Below, piece after piece: positions 1 through 11,587 of a DNA stretch of 64,000 nucleotides. The DNA comes from Syngnathus acus (Eukaryota; Chordata; Actinopteri; Syngnathiformes; Syngnathidae). The notes under the pieces were generated by a model. The model was not told the origin of the DNA, searched no databases, and saw nothing but the letters and a program-made list of their open reading frames with translations. The translations under genes were made by a program, and so were the position numbers. Within the stretch, counting starts at the first letter, position 1, and each line of letters starts with the position of its first letter. Location of the stretch: the NCBI RefSeq assembly GCF_901709675.1, contig NC_051087.1, positions 11,436,384 through 11,500,383 of the forward strand. Direction: 5' to 3'.

Positions 1-402
1 TTAGCTGCTTTTGGGTGCACTACTGCTTCTGAACAGATAACCCCAAATTAGATTTCTAGGTCATTTTTGTATATACAGTATTATACAAAGGTATGGTTGT
101 GATTTGACATTGCTTTTCATAGCTTTTCAGTAGAGTGCAACTTTTTCACCTACGATACAATACTGATCTTGCAGCCTAGAGTATTGTCAGACATCCCTAA
201 TTCTACCTAAGACCCCCCTCCCCCAAAAAAAGGCCCTCCAAAAAATGGCAGACTAACACTGGGAAAAAAACAGGTGTGCCATAAAAATTGTAGAGGTTAG
301 GCTTAGTAGGTGAGCTACAGTACAGTACAGTACAGTATAGACCTGACCCCAGATTCAACAACACACAATATGACTTGTCTATACCTTAAATTAACCCTTT
401 TT

Positions 403-420
403 CACACACAGACACACACA

Positions 421-472
<52 letters not shown>
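403..472. repeat. (CA)n microsatellite
   Basis: About 70 bp of nearly uninterrupted CA dinucleotides with single G and T interruptions near the left end. Seen directly. No gene is attached to it. Confidence 0.97.
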
Positions 473-477
<5 letters not shown>

Positions 478-635
478 CCCTCCCATTGAAAACAGCACAT
501 CCAGAGGATAATGGATTAGTATAGATTTAAGAAGATTCCAGTGTTCGCTAAGCTCTGAGCTAAGAGTGTTTCTGTCCTATATCAAGCACAAGCCATCTTT
601 TTGATACAAAAAGATTTACATAGAGTACACACGCA

Positions 636-636
636 T

Positions 637-693
<57 letters not shown>

Positions 694-694
694 C

Positions 695-766
<72 letters not shown>

Positions 767-775
767 GGATAGATG

Positions 776-814
<39 letters not shown>
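636..814. repeat. (GATA)n microsatellite
   Basis: About 45 tandem GATA units over 179 bp, with a GACA interruption near 692 and two GGAT-type interruptions near 766-775. It runs into an ATTTATTT stretch and then, at about 857-880, an alternating GT/CG tract with a GCGTACGC palindromic centre that could adopt Z-DNA or cruciform form. Confidence 0.98.
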
Positions 815-1010
815 TTATTTAATATTTATTTATTATATATATAATTTATAGATTTATGTGTGTGCGCGTACGCGTGTGTACTGTGTTAGGATACACTAGT
901 AATAGATACACCCACCCATTCCAGCCAATTGGTCAGCGCCACTGACAGCAAGGTGCAAAGTAAAGTTTCTTGTACACTATTTTAAATATTTTCTTTTCCC
1001 CTCTCCAGGC

Positions 1011-1046
1011 ATCTTTGCCGTGACCTCCAGCTCCTACTCCCTGTAA
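1011..1046 (+). CDS. possible last coding exon (very short)
   Basis: A strong acceptor-like tract (TTTTCTTTTCCCCTCTCCAG) ends at 1010. It is followed by a phase-1 reading frame, IFAVTSSSYSL, closed by TAA at 1044-1046. A polyadenylation signal AATAAA lies at 1814-1819, so a last exon with a 3'UTR of about 0.8 kb is conceivable. I recognise no protein family from these residues. A second frame is open for about 25 codons, so the frame is not decided. No partner exon is in the window because the gene would extend to the left. Seen: splice-like signal, stop, polyA signal. Inferred: that it is an exon. Confidence 0.2.
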   Translation: MFAVTSSSYSL

Positions 1047-2240
1047 CCCCACAACTGTTTCCATCCCTCTTACTCTCTGTGACCTGAACATCTGTGACTG
1101 ACAATTCCTGTCTTAAACTAAACCTCCCTCCCAAACTGTTTTCTGTGGCTTGAATGTTTGTACATAGTGCCGTTCATGGGGAGGGCAGTCATTACAGGAG
1201 CAGAGGGTAAGCTCCATTCAAAGCTGTTGTAAACACCACTAATGCATCGCTAAACTTGGGGAATCTCGTGTGCCTTCATGTGCATTTGCGTGTGCGTGTG
1301 TCTAATTCACACACACAGCTGACTAATCCCTCATAAACCTACATTTTATCACTTACCATTAGCTCCGCTGTGGCATTCTGCCTGGAGATGTCAAAACACT
1401 GGCTCGACAAGTCTGTTCTTTTACTTTGTTGCTTTGCGTAGAATGCACATTTCTCGGGGCTTTGTAGATAAAAAGGAATATGCTTTCTTTGTTTGGGAAC
1501 AGTGTGACATTAACCACATCAAGACATCATTTTGGGTATACATGGCCCAAACTGCAAAACAACAATTACAATTTGAATCCCTGAACTGCTGCTGTGGGAG
1601 CGACATCATTTGTCTTTCTTCAAGGTTCTTTTTGGGGTTTTTTCCCAAATGCAAACAAAAACAACAATTGCATTTTGTGATAATGATGCTGATTATTTTT
1701 TTATTATTTTGGAATATTGCTAATGTTAATCGGTTAATATTAGTAATGTACTTTTGTAGTACTTTTTTCCCCTTCTCAATGATTCTAACAGTAAAACAAT
1801 GGTTTCTACAGTAAATAAACTTCTTATACTTAGTTGCTTGGCATCCTAACAGATTGATCTGGAGCTATGCCTGCAGCTTTCACAGCATACACACACACAT
1901 TTCTATTCTCTTATCTGCAGATTGCAATAATATGTGTTCAACAGAATCAATTGATAGGTTTCTTGTGAAATCATCCCTCAGCAACGACGATTCCAAGTTC
2001 TAGTTCACTTGCATTCTATCAATCGCAAGACATTTGAGAAGCTAGTATTAGTTTCCACACTCCATTTTTGCACAGGAAGGAAATATTTAACTCCCTCCTC
2101 CAAGACAAACAAATATGCACTCACAGAGGTGGCAGGCACAGCGTCTACAAATTGGCATCACTGACACAGCACGCTCTTCGGGGGTTTGAGCTGGGGAGGA
2201 GAGAGGTGACACTGAAACAGTGTCAAATCAGAAGAGCAGC
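1047..2240. other. no gene seen; possible 3'UTR then ordinary sequence
   Basis: AT-rich sequence with short CA/GT runs near 1290 and 1890 and AATAAA at 1814-1819. The 126-codon open frame at 1434-1814 has low-complexity hydrophobic composition, no recognisable domain and no splice context, so I do not call it. Confidence 0.45.
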
Positions 2241-2275
2241 TGTGTGTGTATGTGTACGTGCGTGTGTGTGTGTAC

Positions 2276-2303
<28 letters not shown>
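2241..2303. repeat. (GT)n microsatellite with TACG interruptions
   Basis: Sixty-three bases of GT repeats broken by TACGTG units, ending in a G-rich TTTGGGAGGGGG. Open frames across it are repeat translation only. Confidence 0.97.
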
Positions 2304-2306
<3 letters not shown>

Positions 2307-5300
2307 GGAGGGGGTGTACATGACCCCATCTGTCACCAGCTGTCTTCTTATCTGTTTGTCTGTGAGTCAATCCATGTGTCTCTAACTTTGTACACATGTA
2401 AGTGTCTAAACATGTCTATGCAGTATGTTAAGCTCAGCGGGTCTAACAAAATGCTTCTGTAGTCAGGTATTGACAAAATCATTCTGAGAACAATGCTAAA
2501 CATTTCTTCACGGTCATGGAGGCATTTTTTTTTTATTCAAGCAGCTGCTCACAAATCCATAATTGCAGGAAAAATAACTATTGTCTATATGTAGGAATAG
2601 ACACCAATTTTTCACACCTTAACATATTTTAATGGTTGCCCTGATACATATTTTACAACACATCATATATTATTCACATTTTGTATTTCCCAGTTTGCAT
2701 TGCTTTATTTTCCAGATTTTGTATTCATTATTGAGTTTTATTGAAAAAGCCAATAGAGTATCACAAGCTGTTGCACAAATAAAATTACTTCTGATTTCAT
2801 TGTTACAATGTTCTCCTGTGAGTATAGCCACATAAAATATGCTGAATTTTAAAGTGTTGTATTTAATTCAAAAGACGTTTGAATAATCTTTTCTACTGAA
2901 GTTTTAAAAACAGCCATTTTGGGGTGACCTTTAAGTAACACTACTGGAAATAGAGACAATTAAGATTAAGATAAGGCAAGGTTAAGAAACATCACAACAA
3001 ATTCTGCAACAAACAAAGCAAGAAACATGAAAAAAGAAATGTCAGCTTTGAATTTTTAGTTTGACACTGGCAGTGGTTCGGTGTTTTACTCTTTTTTGCT
3101 TAATATCTGAATGAACTTGAACCATATCTTTCCCTTTTCTTCTTTTTTTAGGTTCTATTTATTTCAGTATGAGTGTCTTAATGAGAAGTGAACTCTTGAC
3201 CTTGAATTTTTAAATGACGATGCTGCCTTCCGATTTACAAATCATTTGTAGTTAATATTCATTTTTATGTAAAATTGAACACAGAGTAGCTACACAACCA
3301 CTCTACAATAACAAAGTCAAATGTTTATTGTTGCCTCTTCTAAAAAGAATGCCTAAATATTTTGGCTTTCATAAAAACTTTAGAATAAATACAATCACAC
3401 ATGGCAGGTCAGTACAGAGTGTGCATGTCCAGTTTCTGTATTTAATTTTTCCTAGATGATGGATACGTGAATACATAAGCAACACTTATGAACCTGGGGC
3501 TGTCTATGAACCATAGACTACTATCCAAATACCAACCCATGGATCCAGAACCAGATGTGGCTCCTTCATCTGTCTACCATGGTTCTCTGTCACTTTGGAA
3601 AATAATGAGTATTTGAATGAGTATTTGAATTTAAATGATTTTTTTAACTTTTAAACTGTGATTGAAATTAGATTATGGTGATCTTGTATAATCTTGTGTT
3701 GCAAGGCAAGCTTTAGTGTCAATTTGGTTGATTCAGATTAGTAATTATAAAGCTAATATTTAAAAACTGCTGCAGGCAACCTTGCTCTTTTGTGTTCTGA
3801 CCACCTTGACATTGCCTCCCTCAAAAGTCAATATTACACTGAACAGGAACCAGTGGGTTGATGCCACTTGACTAATGGAAAAGGTCATGGTTATTAAGAC
3901 ATGCAAACACACCATGTGGGTTGTTGTGACATTCAATGGTGGGATTGGAATTGATACAAAGCCAAATGTGGATTCCTAAATGCCAACATGTCTCAACCAT
4001 GTCCTATAAACCGCTGATTTGATTACTGAATTTAAATTTTTAAATCAACTGTACTCTGCTTGGAGCAAAAAAAATGCTTCTTTGAGCTCATTGTACACGG
4101 GATTCATATTCTTGAATCCTCAAAGCTGGGGTTAAGACTTATTATCAGGGCTAAAAAAAACCTCTGTACGTATTTCTCCTGCAGGGAAATACCAGTCGAG
4201 AAGTCTGCTATTGGCCAGATAATGTTATCCTTTGAAATCCCCCACACTTGTTTGTATACTCTTCATCCACTGCAGCTTCAGTGTTTTTTAATATCTAGTC
4301 GAAGGTGAACATATTTCAAGAGTGGTATAAGAAGATTACATACAGAATAAATACTCTATGTGCACTTTTGTTGTATTTCACCATCGCCTTTTATTGCACA
4401 CATCACACCACTAATCATACCAATATAAGTAGCGAGATGACTCACATTTATTAATTTGCTAAAACAATAGTGCAACTGATAATTTGTCATTCTATTATTA
4501 AGAACGTTTTTGAATTCAACACATAACAATTAGCTGTATTTTTTTTTTCCCCTCACTCATTCTTCTTCTCAAGGACATCTCATATTTGGCGGGATATTTT
4601 TTTACTGAATAATTATATAATTTAGGCACTCTTTAAGCACACTTTAAGAAACCCAGAGCCATCAGTTGTAGGATGACCCCTCTGTAATTTCGTTAACACT
4701 GTATGTAGGGTTTTCCCTAAGGGGAAGGGACTACGTACACATTTATCCTCATTTATGTGTTCTTTTCTTTGTGCTATGTGGAGCTGTCTTGTCATTGCTG
4801 TATTGCAATGAGTTGATCTGTCAACTAATTACAGTTCAAATAATAAAAGTGCCTATGTGAATCTTGTCCAATATCTAACAACAGATTTTTCACATACACT
4901 GAGGCAGTATTCCCCGCCACTGGTCTACTGGTACGCATAACTAAATGAATAATAATAATAAATAATGTGTGTTTGTGAGTGAAGTTGAAAGGCACAGGAA
5001 GTTTTTTTTCCTTTCGTTTATTGGGAAATACTTCTCTAGCTGGTATGTGCAGCTACAATTATTAAATTCCTCTCCTGGTGTGGGTTTAAAAATTCACTGT
5101 GAGCTATACAATAACACAGAGTGTGAGTAGCATTAAATTTATTCCGATTGAAAACATAACGGTATCAGGATTTGTATCCTTTGTTCAAACAACCCTGATA
5201 ATTAGGCCTGTAACTCTGTGCACCAAGCTTATAATTGCAGAGGGAATGAGGCGGAATAGACAAAAGAAAGTAAATGAAAGACAAGATGAAAAAAATAATA

Positions 5301-5374
5301 ATAATAAGGAAGAACTGGTGGAGAAGAGAGTTGGTCTCGAATCGAAAAGAGAGCTAAATTTTCACCAAGCAGTA
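2304..5374. other. no gene or repeat family recognised
   Basis: Three kilobases of AT-rich single-copy-looking DNA. The only local structure I noticed is a 14-bp direct duplication around 3605-3632 (ATGAGTATTTGAAT twice) and an (AAT)n stretch near 5290. Open frames are short and lack domain signatures. Confidence 0.5.
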
Positions 5375-5612
5375 TACCGTAATTTTCGGACTATAAATCA
5401 CGGTTTTTTTCATAGTTTGGGTGGGGGGGCAACTTATAATAAGGAGCGACTTATATGTGTTTTTTTTCAAAAATTTTCCCCCCAAAAAAAAAAAAAGTGA
5501 AACCGCGATAAACGAACCGCGATGTAGCAAGCGATTACTGTAATTTGAATTTCAAGTGACGTCAGCAGCGCGACGCGGCGTGGCGGTTGTTTACATAAAG
5601 GACAAAGATTGA

Positions 5613-5726
5613 TCACGGGATGACGAAGATGACGAAGGGCCCCACGTACTACCGGCATCATTAGCGGCTTTGTTTCTAAGTGACACGGCGGACGAAGAGT
5701 TTGAAGGATTTAAGGATTTGGAGTGA
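5613..5726 (+). pseudogene. transposase C-terminal fragment with acidic tail
   Basis: An open stretch of about 35 codons after an in-frame TGA at 5610-5612, ending at TGA 5724-5726. It contains PHVLPASLAALFLSD and then TADEEFEGFKDLE. The copy inside the 41.6-kb element aligns in protein (PHLLPPEFAELFKSD, TEDEDFIGFSDLE), and the 16.2-kb copy shares LFQSDTEEEDFDGF. Conservation of residues across three diverged copies points to real former coding sequence, most likely the end of the family's transposase. No DDE catalytic residues are present, because the rest has been deleted. The remainder of the protein is not in this window. Confidence 0.65.
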
Positions 5727-5749
5727 CACAGAAGGTTTAAAAAACTATT

Positions 5750-6065
5750 ATGGCTTTTACCCACGCCCGGTCCTACTCGACGGAGCTCTCTTTCACCTCC
5801 GTGGATGGAAGTCGGGGGCTGGCGCTCGGCCGGGTGGCTGTCCAGGGACGGTGGATGGGGCTTGGACATGGCTTTTACGCACGCCCGGTCCTACTCTACC
5901 GAGCTCTCTTTCACCTCCGTGGATGGAAGTCGAGGGCCGGCGCTCGGCTGGGTGGCTGTCCGGGGACGGTGGATGGGGCTCGGTCATGGCTTTTACGCAC
6001 GCCCGGTCCTATTCTATGGATCTCTCTTCCACCTCCGTGGCTGGAAGTCCACGCCGCCACACGCC
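5750..6065. repeat. GC-rich 118-bp tandem repeat inside the transposon
   Basis: Units start at 5750, 5868 and 5986 (period 118 bp), the third partial. Each begins ATGGCTTTTACNCACGCCCG. Because 118 is not a multiple of three, the same words appear in three reading frames, giving several overlapping open frames that are not genes. GC content is far above the surrounding DNA, suggesting acquired or locally amplified sequence. Confidence 0.93.
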
Positions 6066-6965
6066 TGGAAGTTTGTTTTGTTAAATAAAGAGCCGTTTAC
6101 CAAACCCACGTCTTTCCTTGTACTTTGTTAACGCTACAATATAGTTATATACTAGATCTGTGGAATAACGACGAGGCTGACAAAGGACGAGGAATTTGAT
6201 CGATGGATTTAATGATTTAGAGTGCACAGATGGTTTGATACTATTATTGCTTATATAATAGTTATTTGATTTCTAATTTATATATCGTTATATGGGCCTG
6301 TGGAATATTTTGAAGTGCAAGCGCCGTCAGCGGCGCGCACCCATTGTTGACAAAGGACGATCGATGGATTTAATGAATTGGAGTGACACAGATGGTTTTA
6401 TAAACGTGTTATTTATGTAATAGTTTTTTTTAAATAACTCTGAATGTTACGTCAGGGCCGTTCTCAGCTCTTCGTTTGTGTTATGTCACGTTAGCATACC
6501 TATCGTTTAGCCTGTTGTTGCTCGTTCATGACTGTTCTTGGTGTTGGATTTTGTCGAATAAATTGCCCCCCAAAATGCGACTTATACTCCGGAGCGATTT
6601 ATATATGTTTTTTTTCACTTTTTTGGGCATTTTATGGCTGATGCGACTTGTACTCCGGAGCGACTTATAGTCCGAAAATTACGGTACTTCAAATCAGTAT
6701 GTTATAGTTCATCAGTTCTAAAGAAACCTACGTTTGATATTAGAAGTTCCAACAGTGAAAATAATATAATAACATAATTGGATTCAATGTTGTTCCCACA
6801 AATTAAATAACATCAGTCCAGCTCCTGTTGTTCACACATAGTCACTCGCAGATGATGGAGAATCAGGATCAATTTGTTTGGTCTTTCCTTCCTTGTGTCC
6901 TTGCTTCTTTTCTCTCTTCCAGCTTCCCATTGTTTTCAATATATTAAAATCAAAGAAGTGCCAAC

Positions 6966-7259
6966 ATGGGCCTGCTGGAGCCTATCCCAGCAGTCATCAG
7001 GCAGTAGGCGGGGGACACCCTGAACCAGTTCCCAGCCAATAGCAGGGCACACAGAGACGAACAACCATCCGCACTCTCACTCACAGCTAGGGGCAATTTG
7101 GCCTAGCAAGCATGTTTTTGGGATGTGGGAGGAAACCGGAGTGCCCGGAAAAAACCCACGTGGGGACGGGGAGAACATGCAAACTCCACACAGGGAAGGC
7201 CAGAGGTGGAATCGAACCTGCACCCTCCTAACTGTGCTAACCAGTGCACCACCGAGCCC
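6966..7259 (-). mobile_element. tRNA-headed SINE-like fish repeat, minus strand
   Basis: A nearly complete copy. On the minus strand the head contains a TGGTTAGCAC A-box-like word and a GGTTCGATTCC B-box-like word near 7205-7217, followed by the conserved body (GGAGTTTGCATGTTCTCC on the minus strand) and the far end GGGATAGGCTCC near 6975-6990. This is a very common percomorph interspersed repeat; I do not assign a database name. The (AAAC/AAAT)n stretch at 7262-7300 adjoins the head. Confidence 0.85.
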
Positions 7260-9314
7260 TTATAATAAATAAACAAACAAACAAATGCATAAATAAATAA
7301 GTAGTTTGGATAAAATCTTGGAAAATGGGAACAGGGCAAATAATGAGACAGAAAAGCATCTTTAACGAAAAAAGTTGCATATAATTTAGAGACAATATCA
7401 GCAGAACTACTTCAGCTATTGCTCGTTAACTCACGTGGCACCAAACCTGCTCTCTGTAAGATGTCAGGACAGGTTTGCAAATGAGGCAAGAAATCCATTC
7501 CCGCACTTCGAGCCCAAACACAAGGCATTAAAACACGATTTTTTTTTTTTTTTTAAGAAAAAAAATATAACCACAAGACGGCTCATTGAAGAGAAACAAG
7601 CGCAGACCTCTCACTAATTACAATAACTACATTCGGGGAAAATGGCATAAGGGTTGATAGCGTATTTAATCATTTGCTTTCATTTTTTTTTTTTTTTTTT
7701 TACGCACCCATCCAATATGTCTATGTAAAACCGGTCCATAGTGCAAAAAAGGTTGGGGGATCACTGACTTAGTGGAACGGAAACTATTCCATATGAATAT
7801 GATTACCGCTGGCCTTTATAAGATTGGCACAGAGATTTTAATTTAGATCCATCAACAGCCTGTCTGATAAATTGGGTCATTCTTGTAAAGCAGGCCTTCT
7901 CGCTCGAAGAGGATTCACCCTAAGGAGGAATATGCACAGCTGCTGCTCAGATGAGAGCAAAGGCTTAGGAACACTGAGAAAGGTGGGTGTATTGTGGACA
8001 TTCATGGTAGTGTTTGTTATTAAGGTGTCATTTCCAAGTTGAGTGAAGAATCCCCCAAAATGTACAATTCGTGTGAACAATCGCTTCTCTTTGTTTGTCC
8101 AAAAGATAAAATCTCAAGGATATAAATTACAATTGGGTCTTATTTAACTGGCGTTACAATTGACATGTTGGCTTCCTGTTTTGACAATGTGGTTAAAATC
8201 AAATCTGATGCAAGTTTAGTTAAATTTTGAGTTCACCATTATTCTTCAAATAGTGTGCCCTACTCTGATAAGTTTGCGTTAATCACGAGTGGATCCTGTG
8301 GATCAAATAACCCTCTCCCAAACAGACGCTTCCCTCTTTCCCCTTAGGAAAAATACAACAGGTGCTAGTTGCAATCAACCTTTCAAAAGCCAAATTTTCA
8401 CAAGGCACATTTGTTAATTGATTTGTTAAGTGTTAATAAAAATGTGTGGTTTATAGCATACAAGCATAGCAACCGAATAAGTGCTGTTAATTGCATGACA
8501 TCATAGTAGGACAACATGGACCTTTCCAGTCAATTCAGGTCAGGAGTAAACAGTGACCACAAAAGCCTCAACATTTTTAAAACTGTTTTCATTGGTATCG
8601 TTTTCACCCAATCTGTTGCATCTCCACTTTGCACATCGTTCTTTAGTTGCAGACTTAAAATTAATATGTACATCCTCACTTGCCAATAATAGCTCTCAGA
8701 TGCTGCAGATGTTATCTGCTTATTAAATGTGACTACAAAAATGTTTGAATGGATTATAGATTAATTAATAGTCAAAAATAGTTTTAAAATGACTTATCTT
8801 TATCTCATTTCTGGATGTCACCAAAAACACTGCCTACCAAGTGTAAATGTTTTAAATCCACTGTTGCTTCCTTTCATCTACTACGACTAATAGCTGTATT
8901 AGTGACTGTGTTAATTGTATTAACAGAAATGAATACAGTTTTTAATGTCTGTATTCTAAATATTGACTACTGTTTTTGTAGTAATGTTAAATTGTATGAA
9001 TAATTCTGTTGATGGGGACCCCATCTTTGTAGTCGAGCTATCAATAGGGGCAGGGGAAGCACGTAGTTCTCCTGAAGAAACAGATGGTCTCGACTCTAAA
9101 AGGAGGATCACAGGGAGGATGGCGGTCAGGAACCAGCTTGGGAGGGAGTGAAGGGGAGAGGTGGTGGAACAAAACCTGCAACGAATGATCAGAGTGGCTT
9201 GATGTCAGAAAAGGTTAGAAATGAGGATTGTTATTTGGAGAAGAAAAGGCATGCTCAAGGAGCAAGTATTGCAGGCAAAATGAAAGAGAATGGGGAAATT
9301 GAGGTCTAATGGCA
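7260..9314. other. no gene recognised
   Basis: AT-rich sequence with poly-T runs near 7540-7552 and 7683-7700. Nothing else stands out on either strand. Confidence 0.5.
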
Positions 9315-9357
9315 TAAATTAATATATATATATATATATATATATACGTATATATAT

Positions 9358-9390
<33 letters not shown>

Positions 9391-9392
9391 TA
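9315..9392. repeat. (TA)n microsatellite, MITE landing site
   Basis: Long TA run with a few C, G and A interruptions. A short palindromic MITE sits inside it, and the TA run resumes at 9566-9577 on the other side. Confidence 0.95.
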
Positions 9393-9565
9393 TACCGTAA
9401 TTTTCGGACTATAAGTCGCGGTTTTTTTCATAGTTTGGGTGGGGGGGCGACTTATACTCAGGAGCGATTTATATACATATATATGTTTTTTTTTCACTTT
9501 TTTGGGCATTTTATGGCTGGTGCGACTTATACTCCGGTGCGACTTATAGTCCGAAAATTACGGTA
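9393..9565 (+). mobile_element. 173-bp palindromic MITE, copy A
   Basis: TACCG...CGGTA ends with about 27-bp near-perfect inverted repeats. Internally a G7 run is followed by four GCGACTTATA-type words, the last two as tandem ACTCCGGTGCGACTTATA. It is almost identical to copies at 34504-34677 (opposite strand) and 60426-60597, so transposition was recent. It carries no coding capacity and looks like a deletion derivative of the long copy at 5375-6686, with which it shares both ends. Confidence 0.93.
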
Positions 9566-10678
9566 TATATATATATTCATTTGTGCCTGCATGACTATAT
9601 TAGACTGCCTACTTGTGGCCAAGGTGGTGACACCACAAGGAGCAGCACAAATATTTTAATTGCTGCATTAAATATTATGTAAAGTTTCATCCTTTATATT
9701 CTGATTAAGTGATCTAATTAATATAGCTGGAAGATTATTTGAGATATGACTGTTTTAAGTTGCAAGGTCAGTCACGGAATGAATTAAACTCAACTCGAGG
9801 TCGCACTCTACCTATAAAGTTTTTTAAATTGTGTGTGTGTGTGTGTACATGTATGTAAATTGTTGCAAAAGTAAATTGTTGGGCTCTGTAAATTATAATT
9901 ACCCCTCAACAATGTATGTGCAGTACATTTCCTACTTTTATTTTTATTTTTTTTACCGAGCAAAAGACTTCATGTTGATCTTTTGACAGTGCCCTTAACC
10001 GCTTTGTTCATTTCAGCATGTGAAAAATAATCATTTTGAAAATATTAGGTTTTCATAAGGTCAGAAAAAATACAAACAACATTTATAGTTATTAGAATTA
10101 ATGCAGCACGCAGCAGTGGACTCTGTGGGACCCCAAACAACGAGGCAATAAACTAAATGTCAACCAAACACAGCATCAACGGTTTATTCATACACTGTTA
10201 AAGGTTACTTTTTGCCCATCACAATGATTCGGTCACCATCCCAACATCTATGAGTGTTCTTGATAGTTCACCCGCCAAAGAACACAATACAGTAGGCTTC
10301 AGTCATCATTTCCCCCAAAGAAAGATCATGAAAACAGTCTTTGATTCACATGGCATTCTCCAGCAGCTGGATTGGACACGATGCTCTTACTCTTATTATC
10401 CCGTTAAAGTCAAAGTCAGTGCAGTATTGATCGATATACAAATTACCCCGTCAATGAAAATTTGAACTCAAATTGAATTAGAAAAGTCAGGCTGATGGAG
10501 GATACTATCCAAACTTGGTAGTGTTGTTAGTGTGAGTTGTGGAAAAGAAATAAATTAAAAAGAAATAATAAATAATGATAATAAATAATCCAGAAGGGTT
10601 ATAGCCTTGGACGCAACACATCTTTGTACTGAAGAGGTGGCTGAGCCAAGACGCCTGTGAATCACAGCTCACCTTCTT
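9566..10678. other. no gene recognised
   Basis: A short GT run near 9831-9845 and general AT-rich DNA. The small open frame at 10250-10465 has no recognisable feature. Confidence 0.5.
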
Positions 10679-10786
10679 GTATATATTTCTTGTATATACG
10701 TATATATATATATATATATATACGTATATATATATATATAGAGAGAGAGAGAGGGAGAGAGAGAGAGGGAGAGAGAGAGAGAGAGA
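10679..10786. repeat. compound (TA)n(GA)n microsatellite
   Basis: TA repeats with CGTA interruptions to about 10740, switching sharply to GA repeats. The 135-codon minus-strand open frame across it (SLSLSLPL, YIYIYVYI) is microsatellite translation, not a gene. Confidence 0.96.
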
Positions 10787-11587
10787 TTGTATGTTTGATA
10801 AGATGTAAAATGGATGCCTTAGTTTAATAAAAATGGGAACTAACAGAAAAAATGCTTGTCTGTTTATTTTTATAATTGTAATTACTAGGTTATAGATACA
10901 AATACCATTCAATCAGCCAACAGGTACCTGTAACCTGGAAGGAAGAAACTTGTTGATGATCATTAATACATTCATCCATCCATCTTATAGACCATTTTAC
11001 CTAAATATCTCAGTAAATAAATATTTTTTTTACTAGCAAAAACAGTGTAATAAGCTCAAATCAATTGTTTGAGCTAATGATATCAAAGTAGATGGATTTT
11101 TAGGTAAACAGGCAAAGAAAATACCTCTAACTGGATGGTTGCCGGCTACATGATATTGTTGTGTATACTGCTGAGGCCTACATTCACATTTTCAGCAACC
11201 ATCACTTTTTTTTGTCCCTTTTTCACTTTCCCTTCCCCTCTCTGTCGCTCTAATCATGGCCTTAGGGCTATGTGACTGAACGGTCGAGGTTAACACTCCC
11301 CTGAAGAAAGGAGCAATTTTTAAATGAGGCAGAGGTGACTATGAGCGGGTGAAACAAGCAGATGAAGGAGATGAGGAAGCCAAATGTACAGAGGGAGCGT
11401 TTTTAAAGGAGACAGAGTGGAAGGAAGAGGAGAGGGAGAGATGACCTCGAAGTTAACATTTAATTCAGATCTTTTGCCTCACATTAGATTTCTTTTTGTA
11501 TTTTGTGTAATAGGCGACTATTCATTTGTGAAGATGTCTAAAATCCTGCAGTCAAAATTATTTGGCTACTATCAAATACATTTCGCA
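10787..11587. other. no gene recognised
   Basis: Contains an isolated CATCCATC stretch near 10974-10984 and purine-rich stretches near 11340-11445. No coding evidence. Confidence 0.5.

Larger units (their letters stand above)
5375..6686 (+). mobile_element. long copy of a TA-flanked palindromic-end DNA transposon
   Basis: The ends are inverted copies of CCGTAATTTTCGGACTAT, with TA at both outer edges. Subterminal GCGACTTATA motifs repeat at both ends. The interior keeps a transposase-tail fragment (5613-5726), a GC-rich 118-bp tandem repeat (5750-6065), AATAAA near 6083 and again at 6557-6562 just inside the right end. Partial re-duplications of the coding-end segment lie near 6186-6235 and 6357-6400. 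About 1.3 kb is too short for an autonomous element, so this is an internally rearranged derivative. The outer ends match the short MITEs at 9393, 34504 and 60426 closely. TA flanks fit Tc1/mariner-pogo-type integration (family knowledge); the superfamily is inferred, and the TA could be part of the terminus. Confidence 0.85.

Noticed and set aside
636-814. Regularly spaced repeats as a possible CRISPR array
   Set aside because: Pure tetranucleotide microsatellite without spacers; the DNA is vertebrate.
1434-1814. 126-codon plus-strand open frame
   Set aside because: Low-complexity hydrophobic and cysteine-rich composition, no domain, no splice context; within the range of chance frames in AT-rich DNA.
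5680-6131. Overlapping frames of 92-134 codons on both strands
   Set aside because: All derive from the 118-bp tandem repeat, whose period shifts the frame each unit; not separate genes.
7203-7259. tRNA gene suggested by A-box and B-box words
   Set aside because: The cloverleaf cannot be completed and the same head recurs at 35528 and 48790; it is the SINE-like head, not a tRNA gene.
10505-10912. 135-codon minus-strand frame with SLSL and YIYI stretches
   Set aside because: Translation of the (GA)n and (TA)n microsatellite.
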